This document shows positions 24,352-40,205 of a DNA stretch of 64,000 nucleotides, piece after piece. The translations under genes and the position numbers were made by a program. The stretch is from Hygrophila difformis. Taxonomy: Eukaryota; Streptophyta; Magnoliopsida; Lamiales; Acanthaceae. The notes beneath the pieces were generated by a model. It was not told the origin of the DNA, did no database searches, and saw nothing but the letters and a program-made list of their open reading frames with translations. Numbering within the stretch: position 1 is the first letter of the stretch; the number at the start of each line of letters is the position of its first letter. The stretch is from assembly GCA_030278955.1 (NCBI GenBank), contig JAOANR010000004.1, positions 54,191,459 to 54,255,458 on the forward strand, written 5' to 3'.

Positions 24352-24745
24352 CAGTGGCGGAACTAGGCCACAATAACATTAATTTTGACTTGGGGACATG
24401 CATGTATAGATTTAATGGGGTGATGATTGAGTTTATACATGTGTATGTGTAGACTCTATCTATATATGTATGATGAGAGAAGTATTTGGTGTGACTGAAT
24501 AATTTTTTTAATGCATATATATATATATATGTGATGTGAGAGTTATTTTATAGTATGATTTATGCACATAATACACAACTTTTGAAGAAGTTGTACCTTT
24601 ACTAAATTATTGGATCCAATGAGTTGTGAAATGGGGACATATACAATTAAGAAGATCCTGGGATGAATCAGCTGGGGGTCTTTATTCGAACTTGGACCAT
24701 ATTGAAATTTAGACATTCGATTGGGGGCACCGCCCCCCGCCCCTG
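24352..24745. mobile_element. hAT-like MITE, CAGTGGCGGA ends
   Basis: Starts CAGTGGCGGAACTAGG and ends GCCCCCCGCCCCTG, the end style of the nested element at 51963-52672 and common in plant hAT MITEs. A small GGGGGCACCGCCCCCC palindrome lies next to the right end. The 8-bp flanks do not match (ACTACAAG, ACTTTGCT), so the borders may have been altered. Confidence 0.5.
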
Positions 24746-25479
24746 ACTTTGCTTCAAATATGCATCCACCCTGCAGGAGTACAAAGCGTTTGTTAAAATG
24801 CAACAAAACTTCATGTTATTATGACATCATTTCAGCGTCGTTTTGGAATATATATATATATTTTCAATTACATATGGTGATGCGGCTTAATTAGCTCATT
24901 CTTTTATTTAGAGGCATGTGTACAATACAAATGAAATAAGTAGATCAGAATAAACATACGTAACGTACGTGGCGTAATTAATTAATTGGAGGACGACAGG
25001 CCATATATATATATATCGCCATGCATGATTTTGTGAAAGATTTAATGAATGAATGAATGAATATAGTGTTTGTTTATTTGGTTTGGTCCACCAAAAAAAG
25101 GAAAAGTGAGGGGACGTTTTTAATTAAGTGTGTGGGTGGTGGCGCAGGGGCCAAAGGCGGCCGTGGGAATGGTGGTCGGCGGGCGGATTATGGACACTGG
25201 AGGAGGAGATCTTTTTGGGGGGTTTGGTAGGGAATGCTTCACGTGGGCTTGCCATGCAGTCCACGTGATGCCCACACTGCACCCTATTATTGTCCCCACT
25301 CCAACTCCAACTCCTCACTACACATTACACTACTATCTCATCAATTTATTTTTTTTGGTTTTATAAATGTTTTTTTTTTTTTGGTGAACCTTTTGGTTTT
25401 AAAGGTTGATCCTTTGTATATCAGGAAATATTGTTTGAGGAAATTAACGACATATATGGATTGGCCGACACATTTTTTT
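24746..25479. other. Intergenic stretch with two G-box motifs
   Basis: No gene recognised. A GC-rich island at about 25130-25290 includes two CACGTG sites (25239-25244, 25261-25266). Frames on both strands stay open through it but read as low-complexity peptides. A promoter fragment or repeat remnant is possible. Confidence 0.35.
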
Positions 25480-25650
25480 TTATTTTTTTTTGTGAATTAC
25501 CGCGTAATTCCCCATATCACATTGGGCCTAAGACTAATCCATCGAGGATCTGTATGGCAATGAAGTACGTCTCTCCCAAAGTAATTTTTTGGATACACAA
25601 GACTCGAACCCGAGACCTTGCTTAAGCGGTTACAACCCAAATCCACTCAA
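25480..25650 (-). mobile_element. tRNA-derived SINE, family 2
   Basis: T-runs at the left (tail), then CCATATCACATTGGGCCTAA, ATCCATCGAGGATCTG, GTACGTCTCTCCCAAAG and AAGACTCGAACCCGAGACCT. The last segment on the minus strand gives a GGGTTCGAGTC B-box. Related copies lie at 31120-31272 and, truncated, at 5895-6000. Confidence 0.65.
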
Positions 25651-26524
25651 GCCAACTGCTGCTGTTTGTTTGGCCGACACAAATTTCATTCTAACTTTGA
25701 AATAGCCTGTATGTTGCAATACCCTTTATAGTTGGGATCACTCCACTCATTCTCAATTGTTTTTAATTGGAACTTCATATCTATTGTCTTTTTAACAATT
25801 AATTATTTAATATTTTTTTTTATTCGGCATTTATATAATTTACCGATGTAGGTATATATGTAACTATAATTTTATTTAGTGATAGTTGATAAAACTAAAA
25901 ATGAATTTAACTTTAAAATCTAGCTAAATGATTAAGAGATTGAATTTGATATATCAACTAAATTAGAAATTTAATTTAAAATGTAAAAACAATTTGATTC
26001 GATTAATGAGTGTCAGAGCGTGACACGAACACTAGTTAATTAATCTGGTAGTACTCCGTATTATTTACTCATTTAGGGATGAAAAATTGAAGGAATAACT
26101 CTAATATTCTATAATAACTAAAAAACTTATTTTAGGTCTTACTAGCTAAATCCAGTGAATGTACTTTGTGTTATATAAAGAGAGATTATATTATTCAACA
26201 ACTTAAATAATGGTTTTCCAATATTAAGGCTGGGTAGGTGCGGTGGGCCAATACATTCCGTGAACCTCCCTAATTCAACGAGCGATGTTGCTGATTATTT
26301 TAATGAATTAATTTATTTTTTCGAACAAGGATGATTACTTCTTGTTGAATTCACTCACTAAATATTCACTTAAAATTTCAACCGCAAGTTTGTGGCAATG
26401 CTATTATTTCGTATAATCATATGATGATATTTCCACGAGTTCGCCATCCGTATATACAATTTTACACTATTAAAGAGCAGTATTCAACTTTGAATGCAGC
26501 AGAAAAGACAAATAATGATAATAG
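25651..26524. other. AT-rich intergenic stretch
   Basis: Nothing recognised; no gene or repeat border could be supported here. Confidence 0.4.
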
Positions 26525-27240
26525 TTAATTTAGGCCATAATAAGTAGCCATTTCCATTTTTGAGCCACAACAAGTTTGAGTTATGATTTTAGGCCATAAC
26601 AAACCACTTTTATCCAGTTTTTGGCCATATAGATTTTCTAAAATAATAGTTGACCCCACCTACTTTTCTTTATTATATTTTGACCCCTTCAGTTGACTTA
26701 TCAACTTTTGTCCTTTTTCACTTTGACCCCAAACTTTAAATTTTTTATTAAATATAATCCAATAACCGCCCATCATGCCTCCGATAATTAAATTAAGCAC
26801 TAAACTTCATACATTGGCTTTGACCGCCTTGTTGTCGGGTTTCCTAAGCTTCGGGATTTTACGACTTCCTCCAACCACGCAGCCGCGACCGATGGTTCAC
26901 CGATTCTTGGCTCCTTAAGCAACAAACAGCACAGTCCTATTTCGTTTCCTACCTTAGGACGTATCAAGATATGAATAGAGGGTTTTAACTATATTATCGG
27001 GATTTTTGGGATATTTGGAAGCCTGGATTTTACTGAAAAAATATTAAAAATATTATTTAAACATAATTTCCCCTAACGGAGAAGACAAACACTTAGTTCC
27101 TCATGGAGGATACAAGACTCTTGGGGGAATACCCTATATTTTTACAGACTCGAAAAGAAATATGCAGAAAGAGAAATATTACAAATATTTTGAAGAGTTG
27201 GAAGGATTTTTCGATGCCTTCCATCTGCTTCAAACTCCTT

Positions 27241-27248
27241 TATTTATA
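27241..27248 (-). promoter_or_regulatory. TATA-box candidate downstream of retroelement ORFs
   Basis: On the minus strand the sequence reads CCTATAAATAAAGG, a strong TATA box, some 0.55 kb beyond the last retroelement ORF. In pararetroviruses the transcript promoter lies between the end of the ORFs and the primer-binding site, so the position is suggestive but not conclusive. Confidence 0.4.
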
Positions 27249-27498
27249 GGCGCCCGTGGACTTCAATCCCGAATTCCAATCTTCCTCTAAATCCTTGTGA
27301 CATCACTGCGTTCGTCACTTGGCCTTAATTTCCACTGGCTACATTATTGTCCTTTTGGAATTATTGCGTTAGGTGGCTCCTTTGTCAACTTTCCACCTTC
27401 TCTTGTCGGCCACTTACTGCCAACTACTCTACCCTTCTTTGTCGGCTCTTAATTATGGGTATTACCGACACCTCTTTTTCTTTTACATCCAGCTAATC

Positions 27499-28173
27499 TT
27501 ACTTTGGCTTGTGAAAGTTTTTTGGACGTTTCTTCCCTTTGTCATGTTCGAGTCCGGGTTTTTTCTGGGTTACCCGGATCTTTGTACCGAATAGGAGTTT
27601 TTCCTGTTCTGCACAATATGGGCATATATGGTTATCCCATTGGCCAACATGCATCATGTTGCATGCCTTCTTTCTGGTAGACTCGGTTGCTGGCAACTTG
27701 TTTTCCAAGATGAGTAACCTCTTCTTTTCAAAAGAGGTTTCCGCAAACTCTGTGCTTTTCCCTGTTAAAGAATTAACCAGGAACGATCCATTTAAATTGT
27801 TTGATAATTTTTAAACGGATATTTAACATTTTCCATCTCGGTGAGACAGACCCAGAATCCCCATGCTCGTCTGGTGGAGATTTCATCTTCGCTGATTGAA
27901 GATACCAATGGTGTCTTCTCATCCATAGACTTAACTCTGTTGAAGGCAATCATATCAGGTCTTTGTAATTTAATAAAATGAAAGACCGGATAAGAACTTT
28001 TCCCGACGATTTCTAGTGCCGCTGAAATGAACTTAAGCTCCAGAATATCTCCTCTTTGCAGGTGCGGGTTGTTTTGCCATGATTCATGCACCGCGCTACG
28101 TATCCATCCCGGAAGTCTTTCAATTTCCGGAAACCCTGGTGCTGTAGTATGAACAGATGCTAATGCTCCAAAG
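27499..28173 (-). pseudogene. Degenerate retroelement coding relics
   Basis: Two minus-strand frames (27792-28091 and 27499-27708) follow the ORF pair upstream but in shifted frames. The first ends in a tryptophan- and glutamate-rich segment (AWGFWVCLTEMENV). The second includes a Cys-pair segment HICPYCAEQE. Neither is recognised as a known domain by eye. They read like the decayed downstream part of the same transcription unit. Reverse transcriptase and protease motifs are absent. Confidence 0.4.
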
Positions 28174-28668
28174 TCATACCACTTTCGAACTTCTTCTGGC
28201 TTCGATCATTCGAGCATCGAGACTTAGTTCTATTAATCTGACAAAGTTTTCTTTATCGAGATCCAGAATGGTTGCTGCAATCTTCATTGAAGCTACCCAT
28301 TCGTCGATCAGATCTTCGATGTTTCGGAAGTCGATAACATCGAGGTTCAATGTTATGCCATATGGATTTAATGGTTGTAACATTGTCTTGGCCCACGGTG
28401 TGGATTCTGGTGCTCTACTCGGGTTCCGTCCTGGGTTTCAGCTTGCATTGAGATGCACCTCAGGATACCTGTTCATGTGAAAGTCTGTACTTTCTCTCAT
28501 TGGGACATCAGGCGGTCCATCGTGGGTCACGTTGGATCCTGATTCTTCCGCATAACCCAATTGAAGAACTTCATTGGGTTTTACATTAACCAGATCCATA
28601 ATCCCAAGTTGGGAAAATGATTCCGCTAATTCTTGTAGATCTGATAGATCAGCCATGGAAACACTCAT
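28174..28668 (-). pseudogene. Retroelement/pararetrovirus-like ORF 2, interrupted
   Basis: Starts at an ATG that overlaps the stop of the upstream ORF in an ATGA arrangement. An in-frame stop at 28438-28440 divides it. The second half contains a segment around DLIDEWVASMKIAATIL that resembles capsid-type coding regions of retroelements in general terms. A stop and frameshift follow at 28174. Such overlapping small ORFs occur in plant pararetroviruses, but the family is not established here. Confidence 0.45.
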
Positions 28669-29054
28669 TCGACTGTTTTCAGGAGATCGATCATAAGCTC
28701 TTCTTGTGATTTCTGCTTTGGAACCATAGTTGCTTTACCTTTTTGATGTAAAGCTTGTACGTGGCCGAATGCATCTCTAATATTGGCTTGGTTATTCTTG
28801 GAAGATCCAGGAATATCCTTCTGCTTTTTCTTGATATCCGAAATATCAAATTTCAGATTTAAAATCTCTTTCTTTAGATCTTGAAATAATTTCAAGATCT
28901 CCTCTGTTGATTGATTCAAGTTATCTATTTTTCCAGGTAAAATTAATACCCGGTTACCATAATCTTGAATCGTCTTTTAGATTTCTCTTAAGTCTTGTGA
29001 TAACTTAGAGCTATCCGGATCAATTTCTTTCCAGTCAGTTCCTCTCATTTTCAT
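28665..29054 (-). pseudogene. Retroelement/pararetrovirus-like ORF 1, coiled coil, interrupted
   Basis: The first ATG on this strand after the primer-binding site is at 29054. An in-frame stop at 28977-28979 interrupts the frame after 25 codons; beyond it the frame stays open to 28665. The middle is a heptad-rich, K/E/L/I-rich segment (EILKLFQDLKKEILNLKFDI), consistent with a coiled coil, followed by a basic, polar tail. It overlaps the next ORF by ATGA. No homologue is recognised. Confidence 0.45.
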
Positions 29055-29254
29055 GAAAGAAATTACTTTCAATAAAATCTTGTCTTATAGACAAGTTTAA
29101 GAATTTCCTTGGAAAATTCTATTTTTTATTTCCAAAATTTGGAAATAACTTGTTGGTTTCAAATTAATTGAATCCATTAAATAAATAAATCTTCTTCATT
29201 AAGAAATAAAATATTATAAATAATATAATTAATATGTTCTTCAATAAAACCTAG

Positions 29255-29266
29255 GCTCTGATACCA
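29255..29266 (-). other. tRNA-Met primer-binding site (TGGTATCAGAGC)
   Basis: The minus strand reads TGGTATCAGAGC, complementary to the 3' end of initiator tRNA-Met and used as primer site by plant pararetroviruses and many LTR retrotransposons. No direct LTR repeat was found on either side of the relic, which favours a pararetrovirus-like or LTR-less origin but does not prove it. Confidence 0.7.
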
Positions 29267-29636
29267 ATTTTTAAGCGCATTGGGTGTCATTTGTATAATG
29301 AAAAATTAAGTATATTGAGAAATGATTAAAGTAAATAAAGTCAAACTTTCTTGGGGTTTAAATGAAAGAAAGAAAAAGTTGTTGGGAAAATTATTAATTT
29401 CAAATATGTCCTATGGCCTAAATTTTACAAAACTGTGTTTGTTATGGCATGTTTTCATAATTGCAACTTATTATGGCCTAAAAGTGGAATGGCCTCCTTG
29501 TTATGACCCTTTTTAACATTTAACCCTAATAATAATATATGCAATTTTCATCGTAATGTGTTTATGTGGCTACATTATTATGTAAACGGTTCACCTATAT
29601 TTGATAGGTCTTTGCTTATTTTATAGTACAGTAATA

Positions 29637-29897
29637 CTCCCTCCGTCATTTAATCATATTAACATTAACATAATTAAATTATTTATTGATAACTTTGATT
29701 CGACTTTTTAACATATTTATATAAAATAAAATATAGTCAAGTGAGATCTTGTTAGATTCGTCTAATCACATAATTTTAGAATATTAAAATATTCTTATAA
29801 TTTTTACTTTTATACAATTTGAGATATTAATTGTTAAACATTTGCATTGGATTACGTGAAAATATGGAATGTTAATATCATTTGAGGATGGATGGAG
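29637..29897. mobile_element. Stowaway-like MITE
   Basis: CTCCCTCCGTCATTTAATCA at the left, GGATGGATGGAG at the right, TA on both sides. Interior AGTCAAGTGAGATCTTGTTA is the shared segment. Confidence 0.85.
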
Positions 29898-30138
29898 TAA
29901 GATGGTATATTTAAACATAAGTACTACATAGTACTAAAATGGTAGGTTTTTATGCACACAACGTTTACCAACTTTTCTCCACATGATGAAGGTTGCTGAT
30001 CTCAGCCATGCCCTTTCTTTATGACGTGTTATTTTAAGTTTTACTAAAAAAAAAGTTACTAGAAGTATTACTTTTACGAAATTAAAGGAGAAATGAATTA
30101 AACAATTTTTAGTTCATTATTATGCGGACAATAATATA

Positions 30139-30428
30139 CTTCCTTCCTTCCTTAATAATTGACAAATTTGGTGTTTTATCAATGTTCATTAATTAACTTT
30201 GATTCGATCTTTTAATACATTTATATAAGATAAAATATAGTCAATTGAGATCTTGTTGGATTCGTCTAATCGCATAGATTTTCATAATTTTTACTTGTAT
30301 GCAATTTTCATAGTTTTAGAATATAAATTTTCATAATTTTTACTTGTATGCAATTTGAGTTATTACGGATTCAAAATATGTATTGGATTGCGTGAAATGT
30401 GGGTCCGACAAATATTAAGGAACAGAAG
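30139..30428. mobile_element. Stowaway-like MITE, diverged
   Basis: CTTCCTTCCTTCCTTAA at the left and TTAAGGAACAGAAG at the right, TA on both sides. An internal duplication repeats TTTTCATAATTTTTACTTGT twice (about 30279 and 30329). Confidence 0.75.
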
Positions 30429-31119
30429 TAGTATCATGATACGCGCTGATGAATTTGGCCTTTGTAAAACACTAGCTTAGCAGTTTGCATATAGATATAT
30501 AGTCAGCCTTTAAGAAACTCTGATATTAATGTAGTATTATCTAGCTTGGGCTACATTTGAGAATTAATTAGGGTTTAGAATTTATAATTTGGAATTAATG
30601 GTAAAAAAATATGTTTAAATTGAGATTGTTTTGGATAATAGTGTTTGATTTTAGAATTTAGAGATTGAAAACCTAAAAGTTGTGGAGAAGTAACGTTTAA
30701 AGTACTGATAGAACTAGAATTTCCTTTCAGGAAGAGCCGTTGATACTAAAATATTTGCCACAAACATACTAACATAAAACCCAAACGTAAAAATTATTTA
30801 AAATATTGTTCCAATAACATTATACAAAATATGAGTACAAACCTAACTTTGGACCAACGAAGAAGAACGTCTATAATCAACATAAAAACCAAAAACAAAC
30901 TATTTATGTGATTTGCGTTTGGACTAGGGAATGAATTAGAAATTGAGCCACAAAGTAAATTATTAGAGAGGCAAGTCAAGAAAAAACTGTTTGGGCTTGA
31001 GAGAAAAAAATTAGAAATCCAAAAAAGGGAAGACATTCTTCTCCATCATTGGATTAAAGATTCTCCCGTCTCCATTACTCTAAGCTTTGATGTACTCCTT
31101 ACTTGCACGCAATCAATAT
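30429..31119. other. Intergenic stretch
   Basis: No gene recognised. The minus-strand frame at 30794-31036 is hydrophobic, low-complexity and not supported. Confidence 0.4.
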
Positions 31120-31272
31120 TTTGCCGTATACCGGATATTCCAGGCAACACTGGACCTAGGACTGATTCAACGATCTGGTGGGCATTGAAGAATTTTGTCT
31201 CTCCCAAAATAGAATTCTGCATACATAAAGGCTAGAAGGTTTCGACCTTCTCCATACCGCTTAGTTTCTTAT
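31120..31272 (-). mobile_element. tRNA-derived SINE, family 2
   Basis: ACACTGGACCTAGGACTGAT, TCAACGATCTGGTGGGCATT, TTTGTCTCTCCCAAAATAG and AGAAGGTTTCGACCTTCTCC align in order with 25480-25650. The B-box equivalent is degraded. Confidence 0.55.
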
Positions 31273-31480
31273 TACTATTGAACGTTTTTCATCTAAATAG
31301 TCGGACACCATCTATTTATAAATTATTGCCATAAAAATAAAATATGAGAGAGAGAGAGGCAAATTCATTTTGGACAATTAAATTAAATTAAATAATAACA
31401 AAAATTTTAGTCCTGTCTTAGCAGATGCAATTGTGAAAACATGCTGAACTCTCAAGCACCACTGCCACCAAGTATGCACG

Positions 31481-32304
31481 TAAAGCTGTTAAAATGGGTT
31501 TGGCCCGTAGGGCCAGCCCGCCATGCTTTCTAAAAGGGTGGGTTGGGCTGTAAAAATAGAGGCCCCGTTTGAAAGCGGGCCTAAATGGGCCAGCCCGTCT
31601 GAACCCGTTGTTGCTTGGGTGGTCCGCGGCGGGGGCGGGCCAACCCATGGGCCAAGCCAAAATTTTAATTTATTTAATTTTTTTAAATTTGTTATGAAAA
31701 TTTAAATAATTATGTATTTGTAAGGATACTAGTTAATTGAATATTATTTAAAATCAAATAATAAATATTATTTATATAATTTAATAATTATATATATATT
31801 TAAAATACTATTAAAAATTATAAATTGAATAAATATTAACTAAATTAAATTAAAATAATTTTAAAGCTCAATGTATATGCCCTGAGCTACTTAAGATTAC
31901 TTTTTGAACTAATTTTTTTGAAAAAGAATACTTTACAAAATTAAACTAAATCATTTTAGATTTCATTAAACATATTTTTGATTTTAAAATTAAATAATAT
32001 ATTTAATATTGAATAAATAACAATATTACACAATATTACACAATTTATTAATTAAATTTACAAAAATGGTTGGTTGGCCCGTCTGGCCATAAAATTAAAT
32101 TATTAATTAGATAAAAAGAATTTATTATATAGCCCGCTTAACCCGCAACCCACCGATGGATTGATCTGAACTGATATAATTTCAGCCCGCCCCGCCGCAG
32201 ACCCACCGATGGATTGATCTAAACCCTAAACCCTAAACCCGCAGACCCAGCCCGTCTAAGCACGTAAAATGGTTGATTGAAGTGGATTTGGCCCGACACC
32301 TCTA
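31481..32304. mobile_element. hAT transposon, non-autonomous, GGCCC-rich ends
   Basis: The exact 8-bp duplication TATGCACG lies at 31473-31480 and 32305-32312. The ends TAAAGCTGTTAAAATGGG and (reverse complement of the right end) TAGAGGTGTCGGGCC are imperfect inverted repeats with GGGCC/GGCCC-rich subterminal regions on both sides. The interior is AT-rich and non-coding. It contains three CCCTAAA units near 32222-32240. It lies about 500 bp downstream of the CDC48 stop codon. Confidence 0.85.
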
Positions 32305-32808
32305 TATGCACGATGCTACTTCGAACATACAAGACATTACCAAATAAAGATACCAATATTCCAAAATTGGGACCCGAACTCATAAACCCGTCAATTCATT
32401 GGTTATAATTGATCCATTCAAGTATTCGAGTATCAGGTTTAGTGGAACATGTACGCAGAATTTGCAGAACCCAAAACCACATACCTCTAGGACCAAAGAC
32501 AGAATTTGCATTCAAGAAGCTCGATTCAAGGCACGCACATACCAGTCTGTCTGTCTAATCCAAAATGAGATAAATCGTAACAGTAGTAGTATAATATCAA
32601 TAAATAAATCCATCAGAATACGACATCAGAACTGCATAATATATTGTGAGCTTAATTTGATGACAAGGAATCCGGGAAAATGCAGAGTGTGGACAGGTTT
32701 TTTTGAAAATATAAGCAGATGTGATGATCACCCATTTGTGAATGCAAGTGTAATTAATGAAAACTGGGAGTTCCAGTAGCAAAATGAAACCAAGGCATTC
32801 AAGATGAT

Positions 32809-37540
<4,732 letters not shown>

Positions 37541-38806
37541 ATCTCCGGCGATCTGAATTGGAAGACGCGGTGGTGTAGAATCGGAATTTGGAAGATGTGC
37601 TTTCGTTTGCAACAAGAAAGTGGGACAAGTGCCTGCTGGGAGGTATAAATAGCAGCCACGCCGATACGACAGCGTATTGAGGTAGAGGTCTGTCAGGCTT
37701 CCTTTTGGGCTTTTTGGGCCGATACATTTTATGGGCCTTTTGTGAAATACTTGAAATTGAAATAAACTGGATTACATTTATAAATGATACATGATGGAGA
37801 TTTATTGGAGGTGGTGCATATCGTAAATCACACTGTAAATCATAAATGTATATGTAAGTTCAGGTGTATAATTCGACTATGTAAGTTCAGGTGTAAATCA
37901 TAATTTTTTTGTAAGTTACATATACATTTTATGGGCCTTTTTGGAATTATATAGTTTTTGTAAGTTCAGGTGTATAATTAAGTTCAAGTAAGATTATATA
38001 GTATTTTTTTGGAATTTTAAAGTTAGATATATTCAATTTTAAATTTTAATTATTTTTAAAAAAATTTGAGTTATTCAATACGTATTTTAAAAAGTTTTTA
38101 AAAATCTAGAAATATTCAAGCAAAATTTTAAAAAGCCTTTACAAATTTTAGGTATTCAACCGTACCGTCTATAGATTTTAATTCTTCATATATTTTAATT
38201 GCTTCTCTTAAAAAGTATAATAATTATACAAAATCTCTCTGAACAATAAAATATTTATCCAATTCTATACAAGTCAGTCAAAATCTACATAGGGAGTTTA
38301 TACAAAATCAATCAACTCTAAGTGGAGTCTATTTAGGTTCCTATGCTTTCATGTCTACAATTCAATCCATCCGATTACAACAGGGATGAACCTAATTCGG
38401 AATATGAACCATAAAAAAAACCCCTATTAAACCGATCACTGGACTTTCTAAATCCACTTTACTTTTTAAAATTTATAATGAAAAAAAAAAAAAACTCAAT
38501 CGAATACATCCCTTAAGTGTTGTTATTCAGCACCTAACTCAAACTGTGTATAAACTAGTTACTTCACTGAGAAAATTCCTAACCATTAGATTACAAAATC
38601 AAGACAGAAATGTTAGACACGGACAAAGCTAAGTAAGGCCTAATGTGTAATTAAATTTCAGCTCCATTGTAAGTGAAGACTGAAGACAGATCGAAAGGAA
38701 AGGAAATGAAACAACAAAAACCAGAAATGAATCCTGATAACAAGTGCGTTTAATTTGCTCACCTATATATAACTACTTTTCTTGATTGTAAGTAGTGACG
38801 GACCTA
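37541..38806 (-). promoter_or_regulatory. Upstream region of CDC48
   Basis: The first 200 bp upstream of the ATG (37541-37740) are less AT-rich than the flank and probably contain the promoter and leader; a TATA box was not assigned with confidence. Beyond about 37760 the DNA becomes AT-rich with repeated TAAGTTCAGGTGTAA motifs (37850-37990) of unknown origin. No other gene is seen to 38806. Confidence 0.35.
37853..37984. repeat. Dispersed GTAAGTTCAGGTGTA motif
   Basis: TGTAAGTTCAGGTGTA occurs three times (about 37853, 37879, 37959), alternating with ATACATTTTATGGGCCTTTT, which occurs at 37721 and 37922. A small local duplication history is likely. Confidence 0.6.
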
Positions 38807-38816
38807 CACATTCCAA

Positions 38817-40043
38817 GGAAAAAAGGATAAATAAGTCCTTTTTCTTTTCAAAAAATTCAAATCAGTCCTTTTTCTATTTTATTACCAAAACAGTCCTCTA
38901 CAAATGCTAATTATGTTCAAATCAGTCCTTTTTTCACTAATTATATTCTAATTGCTGACGTGGCAGGGGTTTTAATTTAAACCTGACACGTGTGCATAAT
39001 ATTAGTCATTTTTCTTTTATCTTTTGCCAATTCAGTCATAAACTTTTATTTTGTTCTATTTAGTCCTCTACCCCAATCACTCATTTTTATATTAATTGGC
39101 CTCAAACCTTTCAAATTATTTCATTTTAGGCCCAGAACCTTAATTTTTTTATTATTACTAATACATTTATCAAATAAATGTCCAACATACTTCCGTAAAT
39201 AAAATTAAATATCAAACCTCATACATTGGGTTTGACCGCCTTGTTACCGGGTCTTCGAAGTTCCGAATTTTACGGACTCTCTCTAACCACCCGACCGTAA
39301 TGATGGTTCATTGGTTCTGGTTTCCTTCAGCAACAATCAGCACAATCATACTTTGTGGACAATAAAATTCAGGCTATTTTTTTAATATTTTTAATAATAT
39401 TAATATTTTTCAATAAAACCAAGGCTTCCTGTATCCATAACCTTCCAAAAATTCAAGTTAAATCATTTACTCAAATATTGCTACATCCTAAGGTAGGACG
39501 CAAAGTAAGATTCTGTTGATTGTTACTGAAGGAAATCAAAACTAATGAACAATCGGTTGCGGTCGAGTGGTTATTAGAGAGAGTCCGTAAAATTCCGGTA
39601 CTTGAAAGACCCGATAACAAAGCAGTCGAACCCAATATATGAGGTTTGGTGTTTAATTTTATTTATGGAAGTATGTTGTGCATTTATTTGATAAATGGAT
39701 TAGTAATAATAAAAAATTTAAGGTTCTGGGCCTAAAATGAAATAATTTGAAAGGTTTGAGGCCAATTAATATAAAAATGAGTGATTGGGGTAGAGGACTA
39801 AATAGAACAAAATAAAAGTTTAGGACTGAATTGGCAAAAGATAAAAGAAAAAGGACTAATATTATGCACACGTGACAGGTTTAAATTAAAACCCTTGCCA
39901 CGTCAGCAATTAGAATATAATTAGTGAAAAAAAGACTGATTTGAACATAATTAGCATTTGTAGAGGACTGTTTTGGTAATAAAATAGAAAAAGGACTGAT
40001 TTGAATTTTTTGAAAAGAAAAAGGACCTATTTATCCTTTTTCC
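38817..40043. mobile_element. Mutator-like element, palindromic with about 550-bp arms
   Basis: Flanked by the exact 10-bp duplication CACATTCCAA (38807-38816 and 40044-40053), which fits Mutator-like transposition. The left arm (38817 to about 39400) and right arm (about 39480 to 40043) are inverted copies, so the same small reading frame appears on both strands (38990-39202 + and 39659-39871 -). The short centre is AT-rich. No transposase is present. The arm sequence CATACATTGGGTTTGACCGC also occurs at about 26810, linking this to the 26.5-29.5 kb structure. Confidence 0.88.
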
Positions 40044-40160
40044 CACATTCCAAAATACTACGATCCTAGTTTTCTTCATCATTCATTGTGTTTAAGATCA
40101 TTATTGGATACATAAAATCAAAGAGAGGGGCTTGAATTGTCTCAAAGGCTATGTTCATTT

Positions 40161-40164
<4 letters not shown>

Positions 40165-40203
<39 letters not shown>
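40165..40203. repeat. (TA)n microsatellite
   Basis: An uninterrupted TA tract of about 39 bp. Confidence 0.95.

Positions 40204-40205
<2 letters not shown>

Larger units (their letters stand above)
26525..29517. mobile_element. Mutator-like inverted-repeat element around a retroelement relic
   Basis: The left end (about 26525-26660: TTTAGGCCATAATAAGTAGC, TTTTAGGCCATAACAAACCA) and the reverse complement of the right end (about 29380-29517: TTTTAGGCCATAATAAGTTG, ATGCCATAACAAACACAG) are clearly related, forming long inverted repeats. A second block at 26790-26950 (CATACATTGGCTTTGACCGC onward) matches the arms of the Mutator-like element at 38817-40043. No matching 9-11-bp duplication was found, so the outer borders are approximate. 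The interior is a degraded retroelement on the minus strand. No MuDR-type transposase is visible. Confidence 0.5.

Noticed and set aside
26525..29517. LTR pair for the minus-strand retroelement relic
   Set aside because: The two ends are related in inverted, not direct, orientation, so they cannot be its LTRs.
32218..32240. CCCTAAA repeats suggesting a telomere
   Set aside because: Only about three units inside a hAT element bounded by an 8-bp duplication.
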